Below the pieces are notes generated by a model that saw nothing but the letters and a program-made list of their open reading frames with translations, did not search any database and was not told the DNA's origin. From Roseovarius sp. (GTDB lineage Bacteria; Pseudomonadota; Alphaproteobacteria; Rhodobacterales; Rhodobacteraceae): DNA of 64,000 nucleotides. The DNA is taken from the NCBI GenBank assembly GCA_021775255.1, contig JAJFIA010000021.1:62001-126000 (forward strand). The letters are read 5' to 3'. The number at the start of each line of letters is the position of its first letter. Positions within the stretch are counted from its first letter, which is position 1. Position numbers and translations under genes: made by a program. Of this stretch, positions 1 through 9,356 are shown piece by piece.

Positions 1-1057
1 TCGCCCGCGCCACCGAGGCCACCACCGGGGCATCCCGCTTGGTCATCGTCGGCAATACCCGGTGCAATTCGCGCATGTCATACTCAAACTTTTCGCGCCC
101 CGCGCGCACCCGCTCCAGCGTGGCCCGTATCTCGGCCTCGACCTCAGCTATATCTTCTTCAATCAAGAACCGCCGGTCAATCACCATGCGGCAGCGATCG
201 GGCACACAAGGGCTTGGCAGCCCGGTATAATCCGCATCCTGCTCGGCCTCACCGCCATGAATGGAATTGATATTCAGCGTCGATTGCTTTGCCCCTTCCG
301 GCACCACCGGCATATCGGTTTTGCGCCCGGCCAGCGCCGGAAAAAGGCTCTCTTCCATTTCCGCCACCACCGCCGCCATATGCCGCACCGCGCAATCGCC
401 CAAAAACGGCATCGAGCCATGCGCCATTTCGCCCCTAGTTTCAATCTCGGCCCACCACACGCCGCGATGCCCCAAGCAAATCCGGTCCTTGTTCAGCGGC
501 TCGGGGATGATCACATGATCCACCCTTCCAGGGCTGAAATAGCCCCGCTCGGCAAGATAGGCCACACCGCCAAAACCGCCGGATTCCTCATCCGCCGTGC
601 CGCTTATCTCAATCACCCCGGCATAATCCGGGCAGATGGCAATAAACGCCTCAGCCGCCACAATGCTCGCCGCCAGCCCGCCCTTCATATCACAAGCCCC
701 CCGGCCATAGATGCGGCCGTCTTTCACCTCGCCGCCAAACGGGTCCATGCTCCAGCCATGGCCAACCTCAACCACATCAATATGACTGTTGAAATGCACA
801 CAGGTGCCGGGGTTTCTGCCCTCGCGCCGCGCCACGATATTCCAGCGCGGATGCCGGTCACTATCGCCCGGCGCGCCATTTGCCCGGATCAGTTCCGTCT
901 CAAACCCCGCGTTTTGCAACCGCCGGTCAAGATATTCACAAATCTCAAGGTAATTCTCCCCCGGCGGGTTGAGCGTGGGCATTCGGATCAAATCCTGCGT
1001 CAGCGCAATCAGATCCTCACGCCGCCCTGCCACCTCATGCAACAACAGCTCACCCAT
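1..1057 (-). CDS. M20 family metallopeptidase / deacylase (ArgE/DapE-like), partial
   Basis: A zinc-dependent amidohydrolase whose C-terminus is cut off by the window start; about 352 residues are present. Reading from the ATG at 1055-1057, the metal-binding block NSHIDVVEVG is followed by GRGACDMKGG and DEESGGFG, the standard M20 His/Asp and Glu-Glu motifs. The overall pattern is nearest to the ArgE/DapE group, which removes acyl groups from amino-acid nitrogen, but the substrate cannot be fixed from sequence. Its ATG lies inside the end of the upstream nitronate monooxygenase gene (8-base overlap, ATGGGTGA), so the two are probably translated together and may act in one pathway. Confidence 0.9.
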   Translation of the reverse strand, partial: MGELLLHEVAGRREDLIALTQDLIRMPTLNPPGENYLEICEYLDRRLQNAGFETELIRANGAPGDSDRHPRWNIVARREGRNPGTCVHFNSHIDVVEVGHGWSMDPFGGEVKDGRIYGRGACDMKGGLAASIVAAEAFIAICPDYAGVIEISGTADEESGGFGGVAYLAERGYFSPGRVDHVIIPEPLNKDRICLGHRGVWWAEIETRGEMAHGSMPFLGDCAVRHMAAVVAEMEESLFPALAGRKTDMPVVPEGAKQSTLNINSIHGGEAEQDADYTGLPSPCVPDRCRMVIDRRFLIEEDIAEVEAEIRATLERVRAGREKFEYDMRELHRVLPTMTKRDAPVVASVARA

Positions 1058-2024
1058 CCCAGTTCCGTCGCAACAACCCTTCTGCCTCGGCCACAACCGC
1101 GTTCAGAATATCCGCCGCCGGGGGCCGGTCATGGATCAGGCCTGCCGCTTCGCCGACAAATGTATTGGCCCGTTCCGGATCTCCCGCCGCCCAGCCCTCA
1201 ACCCATCTTGCCGCCTGCGCTTCCGCATCCGCCATGAGCCCCGGCACATCCCCATGCCAGCGCTCGGTAAAGGCATTCTTCAAAACCCGCGCAGTATATC
1301 TTTGCGGCCAGTTCAGCCCCCGCGCCACATCCATCACGGTTGAGCGCACCGTCTGATCCCCTGTCGCGGCAATCGCTTCATCAACCATCGCCGAGGATAC
1401 ATTTGCCTCTGCCGACGCCCAGAACCGCGAGCCCATCAGCACGCCGTCCGCCCCCAGCATCAGCGCCGCCGCCAGCCCACGGCCATCGGCAATCCCCCCC
1501 GCCGCCAGCAGCAGGACATCGGGCGCATGGGCGCTCAACCAATCGGCCACCTCCGGCACCAGCGTCATCGTCGCGCGCTTCTCACCGTGGCCCCCGGCCT
1601 CGGCCCCCTGCGCCACGATCACCTCCGCCCCGCAATCTGCCGCCGCCTTGGCATCGCGCAAGCTCTGCACCTGACAGATCAGCGGAACGCCCGCCTCGGC
1701 AATCTGCGCGGCATAGGGCGCGGGGTTCCCGAATGACAAAAACATCGCCGCCGGTGCATGATCCAGAACCCGGTCTAAAATTTCCGGCCCACCGGCCATT
1801 TTCGCCGCCATTTTCCAGGTGATCAGCCCACAGCCAACCCGCGCATTTCCCGCATTGGCAAATTCCTGTTCCAGCCAGTCCGGATCCCCATAGGCGCCGC
1901 CGATCATCCCCAGCCCGCCGGCACTTGTGACTGCCGCTGCCAGCCTGCCGCCCGCGGCAAAGGCCATCGGCGCCGAAATCACCGGATGTTTGAGATCAAA
2001 TTTTTCCGTCAGCCGGGTTTTCAT
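1050..2024 (-). CDS. Nitronate monooxygenase (2-nitropropane dioxygenase family)
   Basis: 324 residues, an FMN-dependent TIM barrel that oxidises alkyl nitronates to carbonyl compounds and nitrite. Visible family marks are an N-terminal PVISAPMAFAAGG, the loop AQGAEAGGHG carrying the likely catalytic His, and the phosphate-binding LLAAGGIADGRG. The start has a strong Shine-Dalgarno (AGGAGG) upstream. It overlaps the downstream M20 gene by 8 bases. A pair of direct repeats containing a 12-base palindrome lies 65-105 bases upstream, suggesting that these two genes form their own regulated unit rather than reading through from rpe. Many family members have unknown physiological substrates, so nitronate detoxification is a family-level call only. 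Confidence 0.88.
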   Translation of the reverse strand: MKTRLTEKFDLKHPVISAPMAFAAGGRLAAAVTSAGGLGMIGGAYGDPDWLEQEFANAGNARVGCGLITWKMAAKMAGGPEILDRVLDHAPAAMFLSFGNPAPYAAQIAEAGVPLICQVQSLRDAKAAADCGAEVIVAQGAEAGGHGEKRATMTLVPEVADWLSAHAPDVLLLAAGGIADGRGLAAALMLGADGVLMGSRFWASAEANVSSAMVDEAIAATGDQTVRSTVMDVARGLNWPQRYTARVLKNAFTERWHGDVPGLMADAEAQAARWVEGWAAGDPERANTFVGEAAGLIHDRPPAADILNAVVAEAEGLLRRNWDG

Positions 2025-2090
2025 GTCGTATCCTCCTGCCGGATCACCATGCGACAGGTCGCAGGATCAGGCAAGCCCCCGAAATTCAGG

Positions 2091-2126
2091 CATTTTGTAC
2101 AAAACACCGGGTCATTTTATACAAGA
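2091..2126 (-). promoter_or_regulatory. Tandem operator-like repeats before the nitronate monooxygenase operon
   Basis: CATTTTGTACAAAA (2091-2104) and CATTTTATACAAGA (2113-2126) are direct copies 22 bp apart, about two helical turns. The first contains the perfect palindrome TTTTGTACAAAA. They fill the gap between the rpe stop and the nitronate monooxygenase start. The symmetry around GTAC/ATAC resembles sites of GntR-type regulators, but no such regulator is in the window. Confidence 0.5.
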
Positions 2127-2127
2127 G

Positions 2128-2820
2128 TCAGGCCGCTTCAGCCGCCGTTCTGATCGCCCGGATATTTTCGCCGTAAACGCCCGGGTTTTCCACGCTGCCA
2201 CCCTTGAAAACCGCTGAACCCGCTACCAGAACATCGGCCCCCGCCGCCGCCATCAACGGGGCTGTTTCCGGCGTTATCCCGCCATCAATCTCAATATGAA
2301 TCGGCCGGTCGCCGATCATTTGCCTAAGTTTTTCAACCTTGCTGATCTGGCTATGAATAAATTTTTGCCCGCCAAATCCGGGGTTTACCGTCATCACGCA
2401 AATCAGATCGACCATATCCAGCAGATAATCCAAATCCTCGATCCCACTGCCCGGATTAAGCGCCAGCCCCGCCTTGCACCCCGCTGCGCGAATGGCCTGC
2501 AACGTCCGGTGGGTGTGCGGCCCGGCCTCAAGATGCGCTGTCAGAATATCGGCCCCGGCCTCAGCATAGGCGCTAACATATTGATCTACCGGGGAAATCA
2601 TCAAATGCACATCCATCACCGTTTTGATATGCGGCCGGATCGCCTTGAGCAGAGGCGGGCCAAATGTCAGGTTCGGCACAAAATGCCCGTCCATCACATC
2701 AACATGCACCCAATCACAGCCCTGCGCCTCAATGCATTGAATTTCCTCACCAAAGTTGGCAAAATCGGCTGACAGGATCGACGGGGCAATCTTGATCGAG
2801 CGGTCAAACGGCATCGGCAT
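2128..2820 (-). CDS. rpe: Ribulose-phosphate 3-epimerase
   Basis: 230 residues, normal length for the family. It interconverts ribulose 5-phosphate and xylulose 5-phosphate in the pentose phosphate and Calvin pathways. The (beta/alpha)8 barrel motifs are all visible: SILSADF near residue 15, the metal-binding DVMDGHFVPNLTFGPP, HLMI, MTVNPGFGGQKFI and EIDGGI. The ATG at 2820 has AAGGGA close upstream; the ATG two codons later (2814) is an equally possible start. It sits 78 bases downstream of the FAD/GcvT gene in the same direction. This looks like a housekeeping gene next to the amine cluster rather than part of it. Confidence 0.95.
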   Translation of the reverse strand: MPMPFDRSIKIAPSILSADFANFGEEIQCIEAQGCDWVHVDVMDGHFVPNLTFGPPLLKAIRPHIKTVMDVHLMISPVDQYVSAYAEAGADILTAHLEAGPHTHRTLQAIRAAGCKAGLALNPGSGIEDLDYLLDMVDLICVMTVNPGFGGQKFIHSQISKVEKLRQMIGDRPIHIEIDGGITPETAPLMAAAGADVLVAGSAVFKGGSVENPGVYGENIRAIRTAAEAA

Positions 2821-2898
2821 TTCCCTTCGCGGGTTTGGAATTTCTGCCCGATCCTAATGCGTTCGCGGCACGCGGAGGTCAAGGAAAATGAAACGGCC

Positions 2899-5346
2899 TC
2901 AGCACTTCACCCGTTTCATCTGCGGATCAATCAGCGGCTGCATATGCACTGTGCATGGGATGCGTTTTGTCGCCACTTCAAGCTCATATTCGCCCGCCAT
3001 GACATAATCATGGTCAACCCCATCGGCATTGCGGATAAAGCCGTAACCGATTGATTTACCGATACTATATCCAAATCCCCCGGAGGTAAGCCAGCCCACG
3101 CGCACACCATTTCGATAGATGGTTTCGCGGCCCAGCAAAACAACATCCGGGTCGTCCACGGTAAAGCCCGCCATCATTTTCCTGACACCATTTTCCTTTT
3201 GCGCAACCATCTCGGCACGGCCTTTGAAATCAACATTGGATTTCAGTTTCACAGCCCAGCCAAGGCCGGATTCAAACGGCGTATGGTCCGGGCCAATGTC
3301 GGACCCCCAGGCGCGATAACCTTTTTCCAACCGGCAGCTTTCCAGTGCGCGATAGCCCGCATCCTGTAGCCCGTGTTCGGCCCCGGCTTTCATCAAGGCG
3401 TCATAAACCGTGGTGGCATATTCCACCGGCAGGTGCAGCTCCCAGCCCAATTCGCCGACATAAGTAACCCTGAGCGCCAGCACCGGACAGCCGGCAATGC
3501 CGATGGTTCTGGTGCTGCCGAATTTGAAGCCCTCATTGCTGACATCATCGCGCGTTACCGCCCCAAGAATATCGCGCGTCTTAGGCCCCATCAGCGCCAG
3601 AACCGCATTTGAGGAAGAAATATCAAACAGTTGGCAATTCATCCCCGCAGGGATATTGCGGCTGATCCAGTCGAAATCATGGGTGGCAAAACCGGTGCCC
3701 GTGGTGATGTAAAATTCATCTTCGGCCACCCGCGCCAGCGTCAGATCACATTCGATCCCGCCATGATCATTCAGCATCTGGGTATAAATCAGCGATCCAA
3801 CTGGCTTTACCACATTATTGGCCGCGATCCAGCTTAACGCGGCCTCGGCATCCGGTCCTTTAAGGGTGAATTTGGCAAATGAGGTCTGATCAAACAGCAC
3901 CGCCGCCTCGCGCACGGCCTTGTGTTCACGCCCCACCGCGTCAAACCAGTTTTGCCGCTCAAAACTATAGACATCCTCGGGGGTTTCGCCCTTCGTGGCA
4001 TCGGCAAACCAGTTGGGCCTTTCCCAGCCAAGTTTTTCACCAAAACAGGCGCCTTTTTCCTTCAAAACCTCATATAAAGGCGATTTCCGGCAGGGCCGCC
4101 CCGATTTGTTTTCCTCATAAGGCCAGCCCATTGTGTAATGCTTGCCGTAAGCCTCAATCGTGCGGGTGCGCACCCAATCGGTATCAAAATGCGGGCGGCC
4201 AAAGCGGCGAATGTCAGCCGACCACAGATCATAGGGCGGCTCGCCATTTTTCACCCATTCCGCCAGCGCCATGCCCGCGCCGCCGCCGGCCGCAATGCCA
4301 AAGGCGTTGAAGCCCGCGCCAACAAAGAAATTGCTGAGCTCCGGTGCTTCGCCGATGATGAAATTGCCATCGGGGGTAAAGCTTTCGGGGCCATTGGTCA
4401 GCGTCTTGATCCCGGCAGTTTCCAGCGCCGGAACCCGGCCAAGGGCCAGTTCCATCAGTGGCTCGAAATGGTCGAAATTGCTATCAAGCAACGTGTAATG
4501 AAACCCCTTCGGAAAGCCGTCAACCGCCCATGGGATAGGGTTGTGCTCATAGCCGCCCATGACCAGCCCGCCGACCTCTTCCTTGTAATAAGTCAGACGA
4601 TCCGGATCGCGCAGGGTAGGCAGGTTTTTGGGCATGTTTTCAATGGCTTCTGTCACCATATATTGATGTTCCATGCTGACCAGTGGCACATTCACGCCAA
4701 AGCGCGCGGCAAATTCGCGGCTCCATTGCCCGGCGCAAAGCACCAGTTTTTCGCATTCAATCCGGCCATGCTCGGTGATCACCGCGCGGATTTTGCCCTT
4801 GTCAATTTCAAGGTCAAGCACCTTGCAATCTTCAAAAATCTGCGCCCCGCCCATGCGCGCGCCCTTGGCCAAAGCCTGGGTTATATCCGAGGGGTTGGCC
4901 TGCCCGTCAGTGGGCATGAAAGCGGCGCCAATCACATCGTCGATATTCATCAAGGGCCACAGATCCAGCGCCTCCTGCGGGGTCAGAAGATCCATCTGCA
5001 GGCCAAAGGAATGCGCGGTTGTGGCCTGACGCTTCACCTCGGTCCAGCGTTCGGGATTACAGGCAAGCCGCAGCCCGCCATTCATTTTCCAACCGGTGCC
5101 AAGGCCGGTTTCATCCTCAATTTTATTATACAAATCAACGGAATAGCCCAAAAGCTGTGTGATATTGGCGTTCGAGCGCAACTGCCCCACAAGGCCCGCG
5201 GCGTGAAATGTGGTGCCGGATGTGAGCTTTTTGCGCTCCAAAAGCGTGCATTCCACGCCCATTTTGGCAAGGTGATAGGCCGTCGAGCAGCCGATGATAC
5301 CACCGCCGATGATAACGGTTTTGGAAGAGCTTGGAAGATCGTGCAT
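2899..5346 (-). CDS. FAD-dependent oxidoreductase fused to GcvT domain (dimethylglycine/sarcosine dehydrogenase-like), copy 1
   Basis: 815 residues. The N-terminal half is a DAO-type flavoprotein: Rossmann motif VIIGGGIIGCSTAYHL near residue 10, followed by TSGTTFHAAGL, whose His matches the covalent FAD attachment site in dimethylglycine and sarcosine dehydrogenases. The C-terminal half (from about 440) is a GcvT-like tetrahydrofolate domain that would capture formaldehyde as methylene-THF. The expected reaction is oxidative N-demethylation of a secondary or tertiary amine. It starts 8 bases after the phosphotransferase stop and so belongs to the ABC transporter operon. A paralogue lies at 11312-13729. 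The substrate is unknown; dimethylglycine is the default family guess. Confidence 0.9.
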   Translation of the reverse strand: MHDLPSSSKTVIIGGGIIGCSTAYHLAKMGVECTLLERKKLTSGTTFHAAGLVGQLRSNANITQLLGYSVDLYNKIEDETGLGTGWKMNGGLRLACNPERWTEVKRQATTAHSFGLQMDLLTPQEALDLWPLMNIDDVIGAAFMPTDGQANPSDITQALAKGARMGGAQIFEDCKVLDLEIDKGKIRAVITEHGRIECEKLVLCAGQWSREFAARFGVNVPLVSMEHQYMVTEAIENMPKNLPTLRDPDRLTYYKEEVGGLVMGGYEHNPIPWAVDGFPKGFHYTLLDSNFDHFEPLMELALGRVPALETAGIKTLTNGPESFTPDGNFIIGEAPELSNFFVGAGFNAFGIAAGGGAGMALAEWVKNGEPPYDLWSADIRRFGRPHFDTDWVRTRTIEAYGKHYTMGWPYEENKSGRPCRKSPLYEVLKEKGACFGEKLGWERPNWFADATKGETPEDVYSFERQNWFDAVGREHKAVREAAVLFDQTSFAKFTLKGPDAEAALSWIAANNVVKPVGSLIYTQMLNDHGGIECDLTLARVAEDEFYITTGTGFATHDFDWISRNIPAGMNCQLFDISSSNAVLALMGPKTRDILGAVTRDDVSNEGFKFGSTRTIGIAGCPVLALRVTYVGELGWELHLPVEYATTVYDALMKAGAEHGLQDAGYRALESCRLEKGYRAWGSDIGPDHTPFESGLGWAVKLKSNVDFKGRAEMVAQKENGVRKMMAGFTVDDPDVVLLGRETIYRNGVRVGWLTSGGFGYSIGKSIGYGFIRNADGVDHDYVMAGEYELEVATKRIPCTVHMQPLIDPQMKRVKC

Positions 5347-5354
5347 TTCAGGCC

Positions 5355-6233
5355 TCAGCTTTGGCTAAATTCATTAAGGGCAGCGCGGAAAAGCGCCAGA
5401 TTGTCAGCGGTGTAGGTGGCGAAATCAAAGTCGATCTCAGACGAGATTTCCGACACCATGCTCCACATGGTTTCGCGCAGCAGTGACGCGCATTTCATCG
5501 CCGTGTAGCGATGGAACAGCGCGTCGGTGAGCGGCGTCTCAAAATAATTCTCCAAAAGCCAGACTTCCTGATCCGCGCTCAGATCATTATTCGAGGCCAG
5601 CCCACCCAGATCAAACAGCGGCGAGTTGAACCCGGCATAATCCCAGTCGATCAGCCAAAGGCGCGTACCGTCATCCAGAAAATTGGCGGCCAGCAGGTCA
5701 TTATGGCCATAAACCATGTCAAACGGCCCGGCCTCGGATTCCAGCATGTTGCCGGCGGCAACAAGTTCGGGCAACAGGGCCGCATGGGTACTGCCACCAT
5801 CTTGCAGCGTCGCGGCATAATCGCGGATCACATGAAACACCCAGAAGATCAGTGCCGGACCACGCAGATATTTGGGCATCTCAACATGGCATTTGCGGAT
5901 AAGCGGCAGGATTTTTCCAAGGTTTTCGGGCCTGGCTACATCCTTTGGCTCAAAGGTGGTGCAGTCGATGAAATCCAGAACGGTGATCCCGGTCTCGGCA
6001 TAGACAACGGCGGGTGAAAGCCCTGCGGCATGGGCCGCACGAGAGGCCGCCAGCTCGTTAAAGCGCATGACGTGGTGTTGCGGGATGTCGTCGCCCATCC
6101 GCACCACATATTTCTGCGCGCCATCGGTCACGGTGAAATTCACATTGGTAATGCCGCCGCCCAGGGGGGTGGCTGTTATTTCATGTTTCCAGATCGGCAA
6201 ACCTTTGATTTTATTCAATATATTATCAGCCAT
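5355..6233 (-). CDS. Choline/ethanolamine-kinase-like phosphotransferase, copy 1
   Basis: 292 residues from the ATG at 6231-6233, which overlaps the permease stop by 8 bases (ATGGCTGA); a longer frame upstream runs through the permease and is not credible. The kinase fold is shown by an N-terminal GGGITNVNF loop, the Brenner-type catalytic motif HNDLLAAN and the metal-binding DWDYAG. The family (APH/ChoK) phosphorylates hydroxyl groups of small amines and antibiotics. In an operon with a quaternary-amine transporter and a demethylase, a hydroxylated amine substrate is the natural inference. A second gene of this type is at 13746-14669. Confidence 0.87.
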   Translation of the reverse strand: MADNILNKIKGLPIWKHEITATPLGGGITNVNFTVTDGAQKYVVRMGDDIPQHHVMRFNELAASRAAHAAGLSPAVVYAETGITVLDFIDCTTFEPKDVARPENLGKILPLIRKCHVEMPKYLRGPALIFWVFHVIRDYAATLQDGGSTHAALLPELVAAGNMLESEAGPFDMVYGHNDLLAANFLDDGTRLWLIDWDYAGFNSPLFDLGGLASNNDLSADQEVWLLENYFETPLTDALFHRYTAMKCASLLRETMWSMVSEISSEIDFDFATYTADNLALFRAALNEFSQS

Positions 6234-8217
6234 GCGCAGCCTCCAGCCCGTAACGAACACGCGCGTTGCGGGCACTGGCCGATATGATGCGATCGGCGAT
6301 AATGGCGATAAAGGCCACGCCAAGCCCTGCGACAATGCCGCGCCCGGTATCGGCTTTGGCCAATGCGATATAAACTTCCTGCCCCAGATCGCGCGACCCA
6401 ACCAAAGCGGTGATTACCAGCATGGAAAGCGCCAGCATGATCGTCTGATTGATGCCCAAAAGGATGTCGGGCAGTGCCAAAGGCAGGCGGATACGGGTGA
6501 GGATCTGGCGGCGGGTACAACCCGAGACAACCCCTGCCTCGATCAGATCCCCGCTAACGCTGCGCACGCCGTGGGCGGTATAGCGCACGGCAGGGGCGAG
6601 GGCATAAAGCACGATGGCAATCATCGCGGTGAAATCTCCGATGCCCAAAAGCATCACAACCGGAATGAGATAGACAAAGCTGGGCAGGGTTTGCAGCGTG
6701 TCGATCACCACGCCGATTATGCGGCCCGCACGCGCGTTTACCGCCGCCAACACGCCGATGGGGATACCGATGACGCAGGCCAAAATCACCGAAGCGCCGC
6801 ACAGATAGACCGAGATCATCGCCTTGACCCAAAGGCCGGTGCTGACGATGAAAGCGGCCATGATGAGGTTCATCAGCGCCAGTTTCCAGCCGCCAAAGCG
6901 CCAGCCGATCAGCACCACAACCCCGATCATCCATGGCCAGGGTACGCTCAGTAAAAACCATTTGAGCGGCAGCATGAAACCCTTGAGGAAGAAGATTTTG
7001 ACCGCCTCGAACTGATCATAGAAATTGATGTTTAAATATTTCACACTGTCATCCCAAAACGCGCCGGTGGTCAGGGTTTGCGCCTTGGGATAGGTCTGAA
7101 ACGCGGGCAGTATATAGCCGATAACCAGCGCCGCAATCAGCACAATTGCAACCACTATTGTACGGGGATGGCGCGCCAGCCACGGCGTGCCTTTGGGGGC
7201 AGTGACATGCGCGCGCTCGGCAAAGGCCTGACTAAGCCGGTCTATTGCGATGGCCAACACGACAATCGCAATTCCGGCCTCAAATCCGCCGCCGATGTCA
7301 AGCTTGCGCAAAGAGGCCAGCACATCAAAGCCAAGCCCGCCCGCGCCAATCATCGAGGCGATAATCACCATGTTGAGCGACAGCATGATCACCTGATTGA
7401 CCCCGATCATCAGGCTGTTTTGCGCCGCGGGCACCAGAATGCGCCATGTCATCTGTGCGCGGGTACAGCCGGTCATATTGCCGAAATCCTTGATCTCGGG
7501 GTCCACCGCATTCAGCGATTTGGTGGTGATGCGCACCATCGGCGGCATGGCGTAGATCACCGTGGCCACCAGCGCCGATACCGGATTAAAGCCGAACATC
7601 ATCAATATGGGCACCAGATAGGCAAAAATCGGAATGGTCTGCATCAGATCAAGCACAGGCGTCAGCATCCGGTCAAAGCGCGGATGGCGATAGGCAAGGA
7701 TGCCCAGAAGCAGACCGCCAATCACACCGATGGGCACCGCGATCAACACCGAGGCGAGGGTAATCATCGCCGATTGCCATTGCCCGAAGATGGCAAGATA
7801 GGCAAACGCGGCCCCCACCAACGCCGCCAAACCCCAGTTTTTTGCGTAATGGCCCAGCGCCATGACCATGGCAATAACGGTGATCCAGCTCAGCGGCGGC
7901 AGGATTTGCACCGCGTCTCTGCCCTGCCCGTGATCAAAGCCATCCGCCAGCAAGGCGCGCACCAGATCATAAGGCTGCGCCACCGTCCATGAAATGGCCC
8001 GCGTTGTCATGGTAAAAAGGCCTTCATCCTCGACCAGCCATTTCATCGTGTCCGAGATCATGCCTTTGAGCGGGAACACCCAGGCCGTGGGGTATTTCAC
8101 CAGCCATTTCATATCAAGCCCGGTGGCGATGGTTTTGCCATAAACTGACAGCAGCCATGTGAGGGCAAATAAAACCCCCCACCAGAACACCGGTTTGCGT
8201 AAAATCCGCACGCTCAC
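6226..8217 (-). CDS. Glycine-betaine/quaternary amine ABC transporter permease, double-domain
   Basis: 663 residues, about twice the length of a standard ProW/OpuAB permease. Two BPD_transp_1 domains are visible, each with the same order of helices and its own EAA-type loop (around ALPDILLGINQTIMLALS in the second half and AQNSLMIGVNQVIMLSLN in the first). The duplicated architecture would allow one chain to supply both permease halves. The start is GTG at 8215-8217, overlapping the ATPase stop (GTGA). The downstream phosphotransferase overlaps its end. In roseobacters the TMAO importer TmoXWV is a related comparator, but sequence alone does not fix the substrate. Confidence 0.92.
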   Translation of the reverse strand: MSVRILRKPVFWWGVLFALTWLLSVYGKTIATGLDMKWLVKYPTAWVFPLKGMISDTMKWLVEDEGLFTMTTRAISWTVAQPYDLVRALLADGFDHGQGRDAVQILPPLSWITVIAMVMALGHYAKNWGLAALVGAAFAYLAIFGQWQSAMITLASVLIAVPIGVIGGLLLGILAYRHPRFDRMLTPVLDLMQTIPIFAYLVPILMMFGFNPVSALVATVIYAMPPMVRITTKSLNAVDPEIKDFGNMTGCTRAQMTWRILVPAAQNSLMIGVNQVIMLSLNMVIIASMIGAGGLGFDVLASLRKLDIGGGFEAGIAIVVLAIAIDRLSQAFAERAHVTAPKGTPWLARHPRTIVVAIVLIAALVIGYILPAFQTYPKAQTLTTGAFWDDSVKYLNINFYDQFEAVKIFFLKGFMLPLKWFLLSVPWPWMIGVVVLIGWRFGGWKLALMNLIMAAFIVSTGLWVKAMISVYLCGASVILACVIGIPIGVLAAVNARAGRIIGVVIDTLQTLPSFVYLIPVVMLLGIGDFTAMIAIVLYALAPAVRYTAHGVRSVSGDLIEAGVVSGCTRRQILTRIRLPLALPDILLGINQTIMLALSMLVITALVGSRDLGQEVYIALAKADTGRGIVAGLGVAFIAIIADRIISASARNARVRYGLEAAHG

Positions 8218-9230
8218 CCCCCGGCCCGGGCAAGAATGGGAATGATCGCCTCGCGGGAGATGGCCCCGACCGGGGTGCCGTCTTTGTCGACCACGCTGAG
8301 CGGGGTATCCGAGGCGACAACCTCCTCGGCCACTTGGGCGATTTTGGTGGTCAGCAGAATGCCGGCCCCGCTGCCTTGCGCGCCTTTATCCATCACCGCC
8401 CCTACCGACATCACCTTGGCGCGGGGGATGTGGCGGGTAAACTCCTCAACGTAATCCGATGCGGGGGAAAGCACCAGTTCCTCGGGCGTGGCCACCTGAA
8501 TAACGCCCCCGTCTTTCATGATGGCGATGCGGTCGGCCAGGCGGATGGCCTCGTCAAAATCATGGGTGATGAAAACGATGGTTTTCTTCAACATGCCCTG
8601 AAGCCGCATGAATTCATCCTGCATCTCGCGCCGAATGAGCGGATCAAGCGCCGAGAACGGCTCATCAAGAAACCACAGTTCCGGCTCAACCGCCAATGAG
8701 CGGGCGATGCCGACACGCTGTTGTTGCCCGCCGGATAATTCACGCGGGAAATAGTCCTCGCGGCCCTCAAGGCCCACAAGGCTGATCACTTCGCGGGCGC
8801 GGGCCTCGGCCTCGGCCTTTTTCCGGCCCTGAATGCTCAGCGGAAAGGCCACGTTTTGCAGCACCGTAAGATGCGGCAACAGGGCGAAATGCTGAAATAC
8901 CATGCCCAGCTTGTGCCGCCTGATTTCAATCATTTCCTTATTGGACATGGCGCGCAGGTCTTCGCCGTGAAACCGCAATTCGCCTGCCGTGGGTTCAATC
9001 AGGCGCGACAGGCAGCGCACCAATGTGGATTTGCCTGATCCCGAAAGGCCCATGATGACAAAAATTTCGCCATCCTTGATGTCGATATTGGCATTGCGCA
9101 CAGCGGGGATCAGGCCTGCCGATCTGATCCCGTCCAGCGTGGGATCAGGGTTGGCCTGCAAAAAACTTTCGGCACCGGGGCCGTAAAGCTTCCAGACATG
9201 GCGGCAGGCGAGCTTGGGCAAAGCGTTCAT
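8214..9230 (-). CDS. Glycine-betaine/quaternary amine ABC transporter ATP-binding protein with CBS domain
   Basis: 338 residues, ProV/OpuAA type. Walker A GLSGSGKST, signature LSGGQQQR, Walker B ELWFLDEPFSALDP and the H-loop ITHDFDEA are all intact. The C-terminal 70 residues, including SVVDKDGTPVGAISREAI, look like a CBS module of the kind that senses ionic strength or ligands in betaine importers. It is located between the binding protein (126 bases upstream, with a hairpin in the gap) and the permease (overlapping). Confidence 0.93.
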   Translation of the reverse strand: MNALPKLACRHVWKLYGPGAESFLQANPDPTLDGIRSAGLIPAVRNANIDIKDGEIFVIMGLSGSGKSTLVRCLSRLIEPTAGELRFHGEDLRAMSNKEMIEIRRHKLGMVFQHFALLPHLTVLQNVAFPLSIQGRKKAEAEARAREVISLVGLEGREDYFPRELSGGQQQRVGIARSLAVEPELWFLDEPFSALDPLIRREMQDEFMRLQGMLKKTIVFITHDFDEAIRLADRIAIMKDGGVIQVATPEELVLSPASDYVEEFTRHIPRAKVMSVGAVMDKGAQGSGAGILLTTKIAQVAEEVVASDTPLSVVDKDGTPVGAISREAIIPILARAGG

Positions 9231-9315
9231 CTTGTGACCTGTGAATTGGATGTTTTGCGGCAGTTCAGGGATGAAAAATGCGGCCGACGGGCTGTGGTAA
9301 ATCCCATCTCCTGTC

Positions 9316-9343
9316 CCCCGGGGCCAGTGATCAGGCCCCGGGG
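9316..9343 (-). repeat. GC-rich hairpin between binding protein and ATPase genes
   Basis: A perfect 10-base stem, CCCCGGGGCC / GGCCCCGGGG, with an 8-base loop. No U-run follows on the minus strand, so a full terminator is unlikely. A stem here would protect the upstream binding-protein mRNA from 3' decay and raise its level over the ATPase and permease, as in other periplasmic-binding-protein operons. Confidence 0.6.
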
Positions 9344-9356
9344 TGTTTCATTCGGA

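Noticed and set aside
62..1237. Long plus-strand open frame opposite the M20 and monooxygenase genes
   Set aside because: The complementary strand carries complete M20 and nitronate monooxygenase motifs. The plus frame is Arg/Pro/His-rich without family features, a usual shadow in GC-rich DNA.
2128..2820. rpe as a member of the amine catabolic operon
   Set aside because: It is in the same direction, but it is a universal housekeeping gene with a 78-base gap upstream and no chemical link to demethylation.
4138..5415. 425-codon plus-strand frame opposite the FAD/GcvT gene
   Set aside because: It is antisense to an intact enzyme with clear motifs and has no recognisable domain or ribosome site.
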